Positions 17,616 to 25,985 of a stretch of 64,000 nt of DNA are shown in pieces. Source of the DNA: Streptomyces alfalfae. Lineage in GTDB: Bacteria > Actinomycetota > Actinomycetes > Streptomycetales > Streptomycetaceae. The notes beneath the pieces are model-generated. The model was not told the origin of the DNA. It did not search any database and was given only the letters and a program-made list of their open reading frames with translations. Made by a program: the position numbers and the translations under genes. The DNA is taken from NCBI RefSeq assembly GCF_004127445.1, contig NZ_QEXM01000043.1:186001-250000 (forward strand), read 5' to 3'. Position 1 is the first letter of the stretch, and each line of letters opens with the position of its first letter.

Positions 17616-17802
17616 GGGCAGGGCGGAGCTGGGCAGGACGGATTCAGGGCAGGGCGGAGCGAGGCGGGGCGGAGCGGGGTGATCGCGGGCAGGGCGGAGC
17701 AGGGCGCTGTGCTGGGTGAGGTGTTCCCACGTGCGGTGACGCGCAGGTGCGTGCGGTACATGCCATACGTGCCGCACGTGCCGTACGTACCGCACGTGCC
17801 GT
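17616..17802. repeat. Repeat-rich gap between the ROK gene and the ABC transporter genes
   Basis: The 293-base gap at 17587-17879 holds no gene. It contains an exact 14-base repeat, gggcagggcggagc, at 17616-17629, 17647-17660 and 17687-17700. It also contains five 9-base tandem units of the form acgtgccgy at 17758-17802. The promoter of the transporter operon should lie here, but I see no clear -35/-10 pair. Confidence 0.75.
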
Positions 17803-17879
17803 GCTTTGCCGGTCGGCCGGTGGCCCTGGTGGGGCCGTGGTCCGGTGCCGGTCGAACCGGTGGTTCGGGTGGGTCGGGG

Positions 17880-19070
17880 TCAGGCCGGTGAGAACACGTG
17901 GTCGCTGATGAGCCGGGCGCCGCCGATGACTCCGGCGGTGGGTCCCAGCTCACCGAGGACGATCGGGAGGTTGCCGGTCGCCAGGGGCAGCGACTGGCGG
18001 TAGACCTGGGTGCGGATCGCGGCGAGCAGCGTGTGGCCGAGCCCGGTCACACCGCCGCCGATCACCACGAGGCCGGGGTTGAAGAAGCTGACCAGGCCGG
18101 CGATGACCTGGCCGGTGCGGTTGCCGCCCTCGCGGATGAGGTCGAGGGCGGTGGGGTCGCCGGCGGCGGCCGCCGCCGCGACGTCGACGGCGCTGAGCCG
18201 CCCCGTCTCGTCGAGCCGTGTGGCGAGCTCCGCCGAACGCCCCTCCCTGGCCGCCTCCTCGGCGTCGCGGGCGAGTGCCGCGCCGCTGAAGTATGCCTCC
18301 AGGCAGCCCCGGTTGCCGCAGGCGCAGGGGCGTCCGTCCGGCTCGGCCTGGATGTGGCCGATGTCGCCGGCGCTGCCCGTCGTCCCGCGGTACACCTCAC
18401 CGCCGACAACGATGCCGCAGCCGATGCCGGTACCGATCTTGACGCAGAGGAAGTCGCCCACGGAACGGGCCACGCCCGCGTGCTGCTCCCCCATCGCCAT
18501 GAGGTTCACGTCGTTGTCGACCATGACGGGGCAGCCGAGTTCCTGGCTGAGGGCCTCCCGTACGGGGAAGCCGTCCCAGCCGGGCATGATCGGCGGCGCG
18601 ACCGGCACGCCTTCGGGGAAGCGGACGGGCCCGGGGACGCCGATCCCGGCGCCGTCGAACCCTTCCGCGAGCCCGGAGGCCTTCAGCTTGGCCGCCATGG
18701 CGAGGACCTGCTCGAAGACCGCGACCGGGCCCTCGCGCACGTCCATGGGCTGGTTGATGTGACCGAGTACCTCCAGCTCGGCGTTGGTGACCGCGACGTC
18801 GACCGAGGTCGCGCCGATGTCCACGCCGAGGAAGCGGAGGGCCGGGGCCAGACGGATGTTGTGGGAGCGGCGGCCGCCGCGCGAGGCGGCGAGTCCGTCG
18901 GCCACCACGAGGCCGGTCTCCAGGAGCCGGTCGACCTCGACGGCCAGCTTGGACCGTGAGAGGTCGACCTGATCGCCCAGTTGCGCACGGGAGTTGGGAC
19001 CCCCGTCGCGCAACAGTCTGAGCAGTCGCGCCTGGTGACCGTTGGCGGGTCGAGCCGTCATACGTCTCAC
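17880..19070 (-). CDS. ROK family transcriptional regulator
   Basis: A 396-residue sugar-responsive regulator. Residues about 8-70 form a winged helix-turn-helix (RAQLGDQVDLSRSKLAVEVDRLLE). The rest is a sugar-kinase-like ROK domain with the phosphate loop FLGVDIGATSVDVAV, VMVDNDVNL, and the zinc motif CACGNRGCLEAY. The GTG at 19070 is preferred because ggagg lies 5 bases upstream; an ATG three codons later is the alternative. It lies immediately upstream of, and in line with, the transporter and catabolic genes, so it probably represses them until the imported sugar binds. Autoregulation is likely. Confidence 0.9.
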   Translation of the reverse strand: MRRMTARPANGHQARLLRLLRDGGPNSRAQLGDQVDLSRSKLAVEVDRLLETGLVVADGLAASRGGRRSHNIRLAPALRFLGVDIGATSVDVAVTNAELEVLGHINQPMDVREGPVAVFEQVLAMAAKLKASGLAEGFDGAGIGVPGPVRFPEGVPVAPPIMPGWDGFPVREALSQELGCPVMVDNDVNLMAMGEQHAGVARSVGDFLCVKIGTGIGCGIVVGGEVYRGTTGSAGDIGHIQAEPDGRPCACGNRGCLEAYFSGAALARDAEEAAREGRSAELATRLDETGRLSAVDVAAAAAAGDPTALDLIREGGNRTGQVIAGLVSFFNPGLVVIGGGVTGLGHTLLAAIRTQVYRQSLPLATGNLPIVLGELGPTAGVIGGARLISDHVFSPA

Positions 19071-19191
19071 GCGCCCCTCCCCGCCTCTTCGGGCTTCCCA
19101 TGCCGTTGCCCTCCGGCGGTCGGTATGCGAGCCGCCGTCCACGGGCTTCCTTCAAGCTTTCGAGGGGAACGTAGCAGTGCCTGCCGAGAGT

Positions 19192-19204
19192 GGGAAGAAC
19201 TTGA
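19192..19204. promoter_or_regulatory. Candidate ROK operator in the ROK gene promoter region
   Basis: The minus strand reads tcaagttcttccc, similar to 11565-11577. It lies 122 bases upstream of the ROK start within the 203-base gap 19071-19273. A nearby inverted repeat (tgact at 19219-19223, agtca at 19230-19234) is another candidate. No clear sigma promoter was identified. Confidence 0.3.
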
Positions 19205-19273
19205 GCGCGAATTACCCATGACTTTCTCCAGTCACAGGACAAAGGGCGCCGCAGGCCTTGGCGGCGTGGCGTC

Positions 19274-19870
19274 TCAGGCGGCGGGCTCCCGCAGCATGCA
19301 CCAGGTCCGCGGGCCGCCGTCCGGCAGCGTCACCTCGGCGGTGACGGCGAAGCCGAGCCGCTCGTAGAACCGCACGTTGCGCTCGGTCGACGTCTCCAGG
19401 AAGGCCGGGTGGCCCGCCCGGTCGGCGGCTTCGAGCCCCGGCCCGAGCACGGCCGCGCCGAGCCCCCGCCCCTGCGCCCGCGGATCGACGCCGACCGTGG
19501 CGAGGAACCACCCGGGGCGCTGGGGCCGGAAGGAGCCAAGGGCCTGGTCTGCCGACTCGAAGAACGCCGCGCGGTCCCCGGCGAGTTCACCGATGCGGGG
19601 TCCGACCTCGGCGAAGCCGGGGCCGGGGTCGCGCTCCGGGGTGGTCCACACGGCGACGGCCCGCCCCTCCTCCGCCACCCAGACCTGCCCGTACTCCATG
19701 CCGATCCGGGTCAGGAACAGCTCCTGGAGGCCGCGCACCCGCTCCCGGTGGTCGTCGGCCGCGACGACGTGCCGCGTGAAGGGATAGTCGGCGAAGGCGT
19801 CGGCCAGGGTGTCGACGGCCACCGGCAGGTCTTCCCGGCGCGCGGGGCGTACGAGGTGGTTGTCGGTCAT
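19274..19870 (-). CDS. GNAT family N-acetyltransferase
   Basis: A 198-residue acyl-CoA-dependent acetyltransferase. The acetyl-CoA-binding motif A is visible as LATVGVDPRAQGRGLGAAVLGP (R-x-x-G-x-G type), followed by PAFLETSTERNVRFYERLGFAV (motif B). The length is typical. It is divergent from a thioesterase gene, and a perfect 15-base palindrome lies between them. The acceptor is unknown. Confidence 0.88.
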   Translation of the reverse strand: MTDNHLVRPARREDLPVAVDTLADAFADYPFTRHVVAADDHRERVRGLQELFLTRIGMEYGQVWVAEEGRAVAVWTTPERDPGPGFAEVGPRIGELAGDRAAFFESADQALGSFRPQRPGWFLATVGVDPRAQGRGLGAAVLGPGLEAADRAGHPAFLETSTERNVRFYERLGFAVTAEVTLPDGGPRTWCMLREPAA

Positions 19871-19897
19871 GTGGGTGTCTCCGGATCTCGCGGTGGC

Positions 19898-19912
19898 TTA
19901 CCTCTGAGGTAA
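19898..19912. promoter_or_regulatory. Perfect 15-base palindromic operator candidate
   Basis: The sequence ttacctctgaggtaa is a perfect inverted repeat (arms ttacctc/gaggtaa, one central base). It lies between the divergent GNAT and thioesterase genes, 28 bases upstream of the GNAT start. A 13-of-15 match occurs at 36126-36140, upstream of narG. A dimeric regulator is the natural reading; its identity is unknown. Confidence 0.6.
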
Positions 19913-19978
19913 TCGACCTCCCCGGTGGTGGTGCCGCACGATGGTGCTCCGCCACGCCCCCCAGTGGAAGGTCCCCCC

Positions 19979-20404
19979 ATGCCGGACACCCTGCCGCAGG
20001 ACGACCCCCGTGCCCAACTGCTTTCCGCCGTCCCCTTCGCCGGGCACCTCGGGATCACCTTCGACGAGGCGGGCCCCGACCGGGTGGAGGGCACCCTGCC
20101 GTGGTCCGCGGAGCTGTGCACGGCGGGCGGCGTGCTGCACGGCGGCGCCGTGATGTCGCTGACCGACACGGTCGGCGCGGTCTGCGCGTTCCTCAACCTG
20201 CCCGACGGCGCCATCACCTCGACGATCGAGTCCAAGACGAACTTCCTGCGCGCCGTCCGCTCCGGCACGGCCCGCGCCGTGGCCCGGCCGCTGCACGTCG
20301 GCGGCTCCTTCATCGTCGTGCAGACCGAGGTGTACGACGATCAGGGGCGCCTCGCCGGGCAGACCACGCAGACGCAGGCGGTCCTCGCCGCGCGGAACAC
20401 GTAG
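19979..20404 (+). CDS. PaaI-type hotdog thioesterase
   Basis: A 141-residue single-domain hotdog-fold protein. The conserved helix region GGVLHGGAVMSLTDTVGAVCA contains the HGG motif and acidic residue used by PaaI-type acyl-CoA thioesterases. The ATG at 19979 follows a ggaagg site by 7 bases; in-frame sequence upstream is low-complexity and not conserved-looking. It converges on a KASIII-like gene 8 bases away. Hydrolysis of a short or aromatic acyl-CoA is the likely activity. Confidence 0.88.
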   Translation: MPDTLPQDDPRAQLLSAVPFAGHLGITFDEAGPDRVEGTLPWSAELCTAGGVLHGGAVMSLTDTVGAVCAFLNLPDGAITSTIESKTNFLRAVRSGTARAVARPLHVGGSFIVVQTEVYDDQGRLAGQTTQTQAVLAARNT

Positions 20405-20412
20405 GCGCCGCG

Positions 20413-21360
20413 CTACGGACAGCGCACGACCTGGCCCGCGTACGAGAGGTTTCCGCCGAAGCCGAAGAGCAGGACCGGGTCGCCGGAACGGAGTTCCCCC
20501 CGTTCGACCAGCTTGGACAGGGCCATCGGGATGCTCGCGGCCGAGGTGTTGCCGGACTCGATGACATCGCGGGCGACGACCGCGTGCGTCGCGCCGATGC
20601 GCTCGGCGAGCGGCTCGATGATCCGCAGATTGGCCTGGTGCAGGACGACTCCGGCCAGGTCGGCGGGGGTGAGCCCGGCGCGCTCGCAGGCCTCGCGGGC
20701 GAGCGGCGGCAGCCGGGTGGTCGCCCAGCGGTAGACGCTCTGGCCCTCCTGGGCGAAGCGGGGAGGGGTGCCCTCGATGCGTACGGCGTTGCCCATCTCG
20801 GGCACCGAGCCCCACAGGACGGGGCCGATGCCGGGCTCCTCGCCGGGCGGGCACGCCTCGATGACGGTGGCGCCCGCGCCGTCCCCGGTCAGCACGCAGG
20901 TCGTGCGGTCCGTCCAGTCGGTGACCTCGGACATCTTGTCCGCGCCGATGACGAGGGCGCGGGTCGCGGCGCCCGCGCGGACGGTGTGGTCGGCGGTGGC
21001 GAGGGCGTGTGTGAAGCCGGCGCAGACGACGTTGACGTCCATGGCGCAGGGCGAGGGGATGCCGAGGCGCGCGGCGACCCGGGCGGCCATGTTGGGCGAG
21101 CGGTCGATCGCCGTGGAGGTCGCGACGAGGACCAGGTCGATCGCATCGGCGGTCAGCCCGGCGGCGGCCAGGGCCTTGCCGCCGGCGTGCGCGGCCAGCT
21201 CGTCGACCGGCTCCTCGGGGCCCGCGATGTGACGGGTGCGGATGCCCACCCGGGAGCGGATCCACTCGTCGCTCGTGTCGACCAGCTCCGCCAGGTCCTC
21301 GTTGGTGAGGGTTCTGGCGGGCTGATAGTGGCCGACGGCGACGATGCGTGAGCCGTGCAT
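20413..21360 (-). CDS. 3-oxoacyl-ACP synthase III family protein (KASIII-like)
   Basis: A 315-residue thiolase-fold condensing enzyme. The triad is visible as Cys in VVCAGFTHAL, His in VVLHQANLRI and Asn in ESGNTSAASIP. It stands alone, without ACP, malonyltransferase or ketosynthase genes beside it, so it is probably not the housekeeping FabH. It may condense or transfer an acyl group in secondary or lipid metabolism. It converges with a thioesterase gene whose stop is 8 bases away. Confidence 0.9.
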   Translation of the reverse strand: MHGSRIVAVGHYQPARTLTNEDLAELVDTSDEWIRSRVGIRTRHIAGPEEPVDELAAHAGGKALAAAGLTADAIDLVLVATSTAIDRSPNMAARVAARLGIPSPCAMDVNVVCAGFTHALATADHTVRAGAATRALVIGADKMSEVTDWTDRTTCVLTGDGAGATVIEACPPGEEPGIGPVLWGSVPEMGNAVRIEGTPPRFAQEGQSVYRWATTRLPPLAREACERAGLTPADLAGVVLHQANLRIIEPLAERIGATHAVVARDVIESGNTSAASIPMALSKLVERGELRSGDPVLLFGFGGNLSYAGQVVRCP

Positions 21361-21725
21361 GGGCGGGTCCCCCTTGTTGCCGGAGATGCGGGACCCTCCA
21401 GTCTGGTCAGCGACTGACGAGTAACGGTGCAGGTAAAGCGACAGGAAAGCCGCTTCCGCTTTGGATGCTTCTCATGATCCGTTCACCCTCCGATGAGGCG
21501 GGTGACCGAGTGTGCGAGTCCGCACGCGGAGTGACGGTCCGTGCGCGGAGCCATGGCCGGTCCGGCGGCGGGTAGGGGGACGAGTCGCCTGCGGGCGCGG
21601 GCCTCCATGTGCAGGACAATGAGACCGTGGTCGCCCGCCGCACGGCGGACCGGGTGATCCGCCATCACCTCTGCTTCAAGGGCCGATTCGGCCACCAGCA
21701 CGGACAGAACCGGGACTGACAAGCC
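21361..21725. other. 365-base intergenic region between the KASIII-like gene and fdhD
   Basis: This stretch must hold the divergent promoters of the KASIII-like gene and fdhD. I see no confident promoter boxes or strong hairpin. A small open frame at 21609-21719 is described separately. Otherwise nothing is recognisable. Confidence 0.6.
21609..21719 (+). CDS. Possible 36-residue small ORF upstream of fdhD
   Basis: GTG to TGA, ending 6 bases before the fdhD start. Nearly all third codon positions are G or C, as in real genes here, and the product is rich in His and Arg (VIRHHLCFKGRFGHQHGQ). There is no good ribosome site and I do not recognise the product. It could be a leader peptide, a small protein, or chance. 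Confidence 0.25.
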   Translation: MQDNETVVARRTADRVIRHHLCFKGRFGHQHGQNRD

Positions 21726-22574
21726 ATGGGACGAGTCACCGAGCGACGCAAGGTCATCCGCATCCGCGACGGGCACGTCTCCGAGCGGCCCGACACGCTC
21801 GTCGCCGAGGAGCCGCTGGAGATCCGGCTGAACGGCAAGCCGCTCGCCATCACCATGCGCACGCCGGGCGACGACTTCGCGCTGGCCGCCGGGTTCCTGG
21901 TCAGCGAGGGTGTGCTCGGCGGCGCCGACGACCTCCAGTCGATCGTCTACTGCGCGGGGGCGACCGCCGAGGGCGTCAACACGTACAACGTCGTGGACGT
22001 GCGGACCGCCCCCGGCGTCGTGCTCCCCGACATCACGCTCGAACGCAACGTGTACACGACCTCCTCCTGCGGTCTGTGCGGCAAGGCGAGCCTGGACGCG
22101 GTCCGCACCACGGCCCGCTTCCCGATCGCCGACGCTCCCCCGGTCCGGCTCGGCGTCGACGTGCTGGCGGGCCTGCCCGACCGGCTGCGCGAGTCCCAGC
22201 GGGTCTTCGACCGCACGGGGGGCCTGCACGCGGCGGCGCTCTTCTCCGAGGAGGGCGAACTGCTCGACATACGGGAGGACGTGGGGCGGCACAACGCCGT
22301 CGACAAGCTCGTCGGGCGTGCGCTCCGGGACGGGCGGCTCCCGCTGTCCCGCTCGGTCCTCCTCGTCTCCGGGCGCGCCTCCTTCGAGCTCGCCCAGAAG
22401 GCGGTGATGGCCGGCATCCCGGTCCTCGCCGCGGTCTCGGCCCCGTCCTCACTCGCCGTGGACCTGGCCACCGAGAGCGACCTCACCCTGATCGGCTTCC
22501 TCCGGGGCCCCTCCATGAACATCTACGCGGGCGGACACCGGGTCGCCCTGGGGGCGACGGCCGACCGGGGGTGA
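21726..22574 (+). CDS. fdhD: Formate dehydrogenase accessory sulfurtransferase FdhD
   Basis: A 282-residue protein matching FdhD throughout. It has the sulfur-relay motif SSCGLCGKAS (CxxC), preceded by PGDDFALAAGFLVSEG and followed by EDVGRHNAVDKLVG and VSGRASFELAQKA. FdhD moves sulfur from a cysteine desulfurase to the Mo-bisMGD cofactor so that formate dehydrogenase becomes active. No formate dehydrogenase structural gene lies in the window. A molybdenum enzyme (NarG) is encoded 14 kb away, but FdhD is not known to be needed for it. Confidence 0.95.
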   Translation: MGRVTERRKVIRIRDGHVSERPDTLVAEEPLEIRLNGKPLAITMRTPGDDFALAAGFLVSEGVLGGADDLQSIVYCAGATAEGVNTYNVVDVRTAPGVVLPDITLERNVYTTSSCGLCGKASLDAVRTTARFPIADAPPVRLGVDVLAGLPDRLRESQRVFDRTGGLHAAALFSEEGELLDIREDVGRHNAVDKLVGRALRDGRLPLSRSVLLVSGRASFELAQKAVMAGIPVLAAVSAPSSLAVDLATESDLTLIGFLRGPSMNIYAGGHRVALGATADRG

Positions 22575-22708
22575 TCCGTACGCCTTCCCCGCGCGGCGGG
22601 CGGAGGCCGTGCCGATCCCCTGAACGGGTTCCGTTGATTCCGCGGGCGCGCGGTTCTTGTGGGGCGCGTGGCGGCGCCAGTAGCGTCGGTGGCGCGAACG
22701 TCGGACGT

Positions 22709-22725
22709 GGGATGTCAGGATGTCC
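22709..22725. promoter_or_regulatory. Direct/inverted ggatgtc repeats upstream of the sialidase gene
   Basis: The stretch gggatgtcaggatgtcc contains two ggatgtc copies 8 bases apart, about 100 bases before the sialidase start, in a 251-base gap (22575-22825) without a gene. It is a plausible operator half-site pair. A ttgatt element near 22633 could be a -35 box but lacks a convincing partner. Confidence 0.35.
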
Positions 22726-22825
22726 TGTCGTCTGCAACCCCGTGTGCGCCGCAGCATCCCGAGCACCCCCGCACCGTCATCGCCATGAGTCGCCGTCGCC
22801 GTCGCCACGAAAGGCGGGCCGCACC

Positions 22826-24721
22826 ATGTCATCGCGTCTCCGTTCACGTCTCAGACCCTTCCGCGCCGCCACCGCCGTCCTGACCGCCGTCGCCGTCGGC
22901 GCCCTGCTGCCCGCGCCCGCCGCGCGGGCCGCCGAGAGGGCGCCCGCCTTCGAGCAGCAGGTACTGTTCAAGGCCTCCCAGGACCCCGGTTACGCCTGCT
23001 TCCGCATCCCCGCCGTCGTGCGGACGGTCAAGGGCACCCTGCTCGCCTTCGCCGAGGGGCGGGTGGACAACTGCGGGGACGCGGGCGACATAGACCTCGT
23101 CCTCAAGCGGTCGCACGACGGCGGCCGCACCTGGGGCCCGCTCCAGGTCGTCAACGAGGGCGCGGGCGACACCCACGGCAACCCCGCGCCGGTCGTCGAC
23201 CGCGAGAGCGGCCGGATCCTCCTCGCCGAGACGTACAACACCGGTCGCACGGACGCCGGGAACTGCGACATACCGTGCGACCGGACACCTCACCTCCAGC
23301 ACAGCGACGACGACGGCCGCACCTGGTCCCGGCCGCGCGACCTGAGCGACGAGATCCTGCCGGAGGAGTGGAACTCCTGGTACGCGACGGGCCCCGTGCA
23401 CGGCATCCAGCTCACCCGCGGCCGGCACGCGGGCCGGCTGGCCTTCGCTGTCAACGCGGAGTCCTACGAGCACGGCCGCATCTCCGCCAACCACGCCGCG
23501 CTGATCGTCAGCGACGACGGCGGCGACCACTGGAAGATCGGCGCCAAGGACTCGTATCCGGTCGCCGACGACGGCACGTTCCGTCAGAAGCCCTCGGAGA
23601 TGACGCTCACCGAGCGGCCCGACGGAGCCGTCTACGTCAGCGCGCGGGAACAGGACGGCACCGACCTCGGGCACCGCAGCCACGCGGTGAGCCGGGACGG
23701 CGGGGACTCCTTCGCCGCGCCCTTCCGAGCGATCCCCGACCTGTACACGCCGCAGGTGCAGGGGTCCGTGCTGCGGTTCGGCGGGCGGATGCTGCTCGCC
23801 TGCCCCGCCGACCCCGACCGCCGCCGCACCATGCAGGTCCGCTCCTCCTACGACGGCGGGCGCACCTGGGACAGCGTCGACCGGGGCACGACGGTGACCA
23901 CCGACTGGTCGGGCTACTCCGACATGGTGCACGCCGACAGCCGGCACGTCGGGCTGCTGTACGAGGGCGGCGCCGTCGACGCGCGCGACGAGATCCGCTT
24001 CGCGCGCTTCACCGAGGACTGGCTGAAGCCGCGCCGCGGTCCCGACCCCACCACACCCGACCACGCACCGGGCGCCCGCGCCGCCGCCGTGCTCGGCGGG
24101 GCCGGTAGGACCGAGGGGCGGTTCGGCGGCGCGCTCGCCCTCGACGGCTCGGACGACGCGGTACGGCTGCCCTTCCGCACCCGGCTGCCGCGCGGGGCGG
24201 GCGACTTCACCGCCTCCCTGTGGTTCCGCTACTCCGCGACCAGCGGCGAGCAGCCGCTGCTGTGGATGGGCGGCATAGGGAACAACCAGCCGCAGGTGTG
24301 GCTGCGCGGCGAGCCCGCGAGCGACCGGATCACCGGCCTGATGACGACGCGGCAGGGCTCCACCCCGCCGAGGTCCGCCTCGGTGCGCACGACGGGCGCG
24401 TACAACGACGGCCAGTGGCACCACATCGTGCTGCGCCGGGAGCGGGAGGCGGGTGAGGGCCGCCTGACGCTCTTCCTGGACGGGAACCCCGTCTCCGTCG
24501 CCGACGTCCCCGGCTCCGTCAGCCGCACCTCGCCCTTCGGCGTCCACGTCGGCCAGCGGCTCGACAGCCGCGCCCACTTCACCGGGGCGATCGACGAAGT
24601 GCGGCTGTACGGAAGGGCGTTGAGCGAAGCCGAGGTGGCCGACCTGGGCGCCGGGGGTTCCGCTGTGAAACGGGACACCGTCGTCAGACTCCCCATGGAC
24701 CGTGTGCACGGCAGCAACTAA
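22826..24721 (+). CDS. Secreted exo-alpha-sialidase with LamG-type C-terminal domain
   Basis: A 631-residue exported protein. Residues 1 to about 36 are a signal peptide ending near PAARAAE. The neuraminidase propeller follows, with the FRIP motif (CFRIPAVV) and at least five Asp-boxes (SHDGGRTW, SDDDGRTW, SDDGGDHW, SRDGGDSF, SYDGGRTW). The late tyrosine and glutamate segments are GYSDMVH and LLYEGG. From about residue 410 a concanavalin/LamG-like jelly-roll is present (FTASLWFRYSA, GQWHHIVLRRE, GAIDEVRLYGRAL). It should release terminal sialic acid from host or environmental glycans. No sialic-acid catabolism genes lie nearby. Confidence 0.92.
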   Translation: MSSRLRSRLRPFRAATAVLTAVAVGALLPAPAARAAERAPAFEQQVLFKASQDPGYACFRIPAVVRTVKGTLLAFAEGRVDNCGDAGDIDLVLKRSHDGGRTWGPLQVVNEGAGDTHGNPAPVVDRESGRILLAETYNTGRTDAGNCDIPCDRTPHLQHSDDDGRTWSRPRDLSDEILPEEWNSWYATGPVHGIQLTRGRHAGRLAFAVNAESYEHGRISANHAALIVSDDGGDHWKIGAKDSYPVADDGTFRQKPSEMTLTERPDGAVYVSAREQDGTDLGHRSHAVSRDGGDSFAAPFRAIPDLYTPQVQGSVLRFGGRMLLACPADPDRRRTMQVRSSYDGGRTWDSVDRGTTVTTDWSGYSDMVHADSRHVGLLYEGGAVDARDEIRFARFTEDWLKPRRGPDPTTPDHAPGARAAAVLGGAGRTEGRFGGALALDGSDDAVRLPFRTRLPRGAGDFTASLWFRYSATSGEQPLLWMGGIGNNQPQVWLRGEPASDRITGLMTTRQGSTPPRSASVRTTGAYNDGQWHHIVLRREREAGEGRLTLFLDGNPVSVADVPGSVSRTSPFGVHVGQRLDSRAHFTGAIDEVRLYGRALSEAEVADLGAGGSAVKRDTVVRLPMDRVHGSN

Positions 24722-24731
24722 CGTCCCGGGA

Positions 24732-25985
24732 GTGTCGGTCCGAGAACGCCCCGGCCGGACGGGCCGCGGGACCTGGTTGGTCCTGCTGCTCGTCCTGGCC
24801 TGCGCCGCCGTCCTGCTCATCGCCCTGCCGGAGGACGAGCGGCAGGGCGCAGCGGCATGCCGGCCCCGCACCGTCGGCGCCTGGTCGGCCGCCGACGGGG
24901 TCACCGGGGAGTTCGCGCGCTACGGCGACGACATGGCGCGCACCGACGACTGGACCGGCGGCGACGGCACCCACTCGGTGCGGCTCCCCGACGGGCGGGT
25001 CCTGTGGCTGTTCTCCGACACCTTCCTCGGCCGGGTGCACGCCCCGCCCAACCCGGCGGGCCAGCCCCACACCTGGCGGGACGACAGCGCCCCGATGGTC
25101 CGCAACTCCGCCGTGGTGATGTCCCGCTCCGGCACCCTGCGGCGCACCCTGGCCGCCCCGCTCTTCCCCGACCCGGCGCCCCAGCAGTGGCGCTGGCCGG
25201 TGGCGGCACGCGTCGAGCCGCGCTCGCCGGACGCGGAGGAGAAGGTCGTACGCGTCCTGCTGTGGAGCCGGATGGCGAGCCAGGGGCCCTGGATCTACGG
25301 CGTCCCGATGGCTACCGAGGTCGCCACGCTCTCCCTGCCCGACCTGCGCGTGGAGTCCATCGTGAAGGTCTCCGACCAGCAGGGCGTGGCGGACCCGGAG
25401 AAGCGGGTCCTGTACGGCACCACCACCGTCGACGGCGACGGCTGGACGTACGTCTTCGGCGGCACGGACGCGCAGGCCGCCTCGCGCCCCACCTCCCACG
25501 CCCACCTGGCGCGCGTCCCGCACGGCAGGCTCGCCGACGCCTCCGCGTGGGAGTACTGGGACGGCGAGGAGTGGGGGCGTGCGGGCGCGTCGCGGCCGGT
25601 TCTCGGCGACGGCGGGCAGAAGGGGGTGGGCAGCGCCTTCACCGTGGTGCGCGAGAAGGGCACGTACGTGCTGTTCACGATGGCGGCCGGGGCGAAGGGC
25701 CTGACCGACGTCACGTCGTACTGGGCCTGCTCGCCGACCGGGCCCTGGCACGGCCCCGCCAAGGCCTTCGAGGCGCCCCTGCCGAAGGACGGCGCGGCCC
25801 GGCAGGACACGGCCGCCTACAACCCGCAGGCCCATCCGGCGCTCGGGAAGGACGGCCGGGTGGTGCTGAGCTACGACGTCAACTGGCTCGACCCGGTGCC
25901 CGCGAGCGCCCAGGCGAACATCAACCGGAACGTGTCGCTGTACCGGCCGCGGTTCGTGACCCTGCGGCTGTCCGAACGCCGCTGA
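24732..25985 (+). CDS. DUF4185 domain-containing membrane-anchored protein
   Basis: About 417 residues. It has a short basic N-terminus, one transmembrane helix (WLVLLLVLACAAVLLIALP) and a large extracellular part with the five-bladed DUF4185 pattern (LPDGRVLWLFSDTFLG, NSAVVM, GTTTVDGDGWTYVFGGTD, WACSPTGPW). The start is uncertain: GTG at 24732 avoids overlap with the sialidase gene, whereas GTG at 24702 would overlap it by 20 bases, and neither has a good ribosome site. The close spacing suggests co-transcription with the sialidase. Its 3' end overlaps the convergent transporter gene by 65 bases. The function is unknown, perhaps a glycan-binding or glycosidase-like protein. Confidence 0.8.
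   Translation: MSVRERPGRTGRGTWLVLLLVLACAAVLLIALPEDERQGAAACRPRTVGAWSAADGVTGEFARYGDDMARTDDWTGGDGTHSVRLPDGRVLWLFSDTFLGRVHAPPNPAGQPHTWRDDSAPMVRNSAVVMSRSGTLRRTLAAPLFPDPAPQQWRWPVAARVEPRSPDAEEKVVRVLLWSRMASQGPWIYGVPMATEVATLSLPDLRVESIVKVSDQQGVADPEKRVLYGTTTVDGDGWTYVFGGTDAQAASRPTSHAHLARVPHGRLADASAWEYWDGEEWGRAGASRPVLGDGGQKGVGSAFTVVREKGTYVLFTMAAGAKGLTDVTSYWACSPTGPWHGPAKAFEAPLPKDGAARQDTAAYNPQAHPALGKDGRVVLSYDVNWLDPVPASAQANINRNVSLYRPRFVTLRLSERR

Noticed and set aside
22076..22825. In-frame upstream extension of the sialidase gene
   Set aside because: It would overlap fdhD in another frame and would bury the signal peptide starting at 22826.
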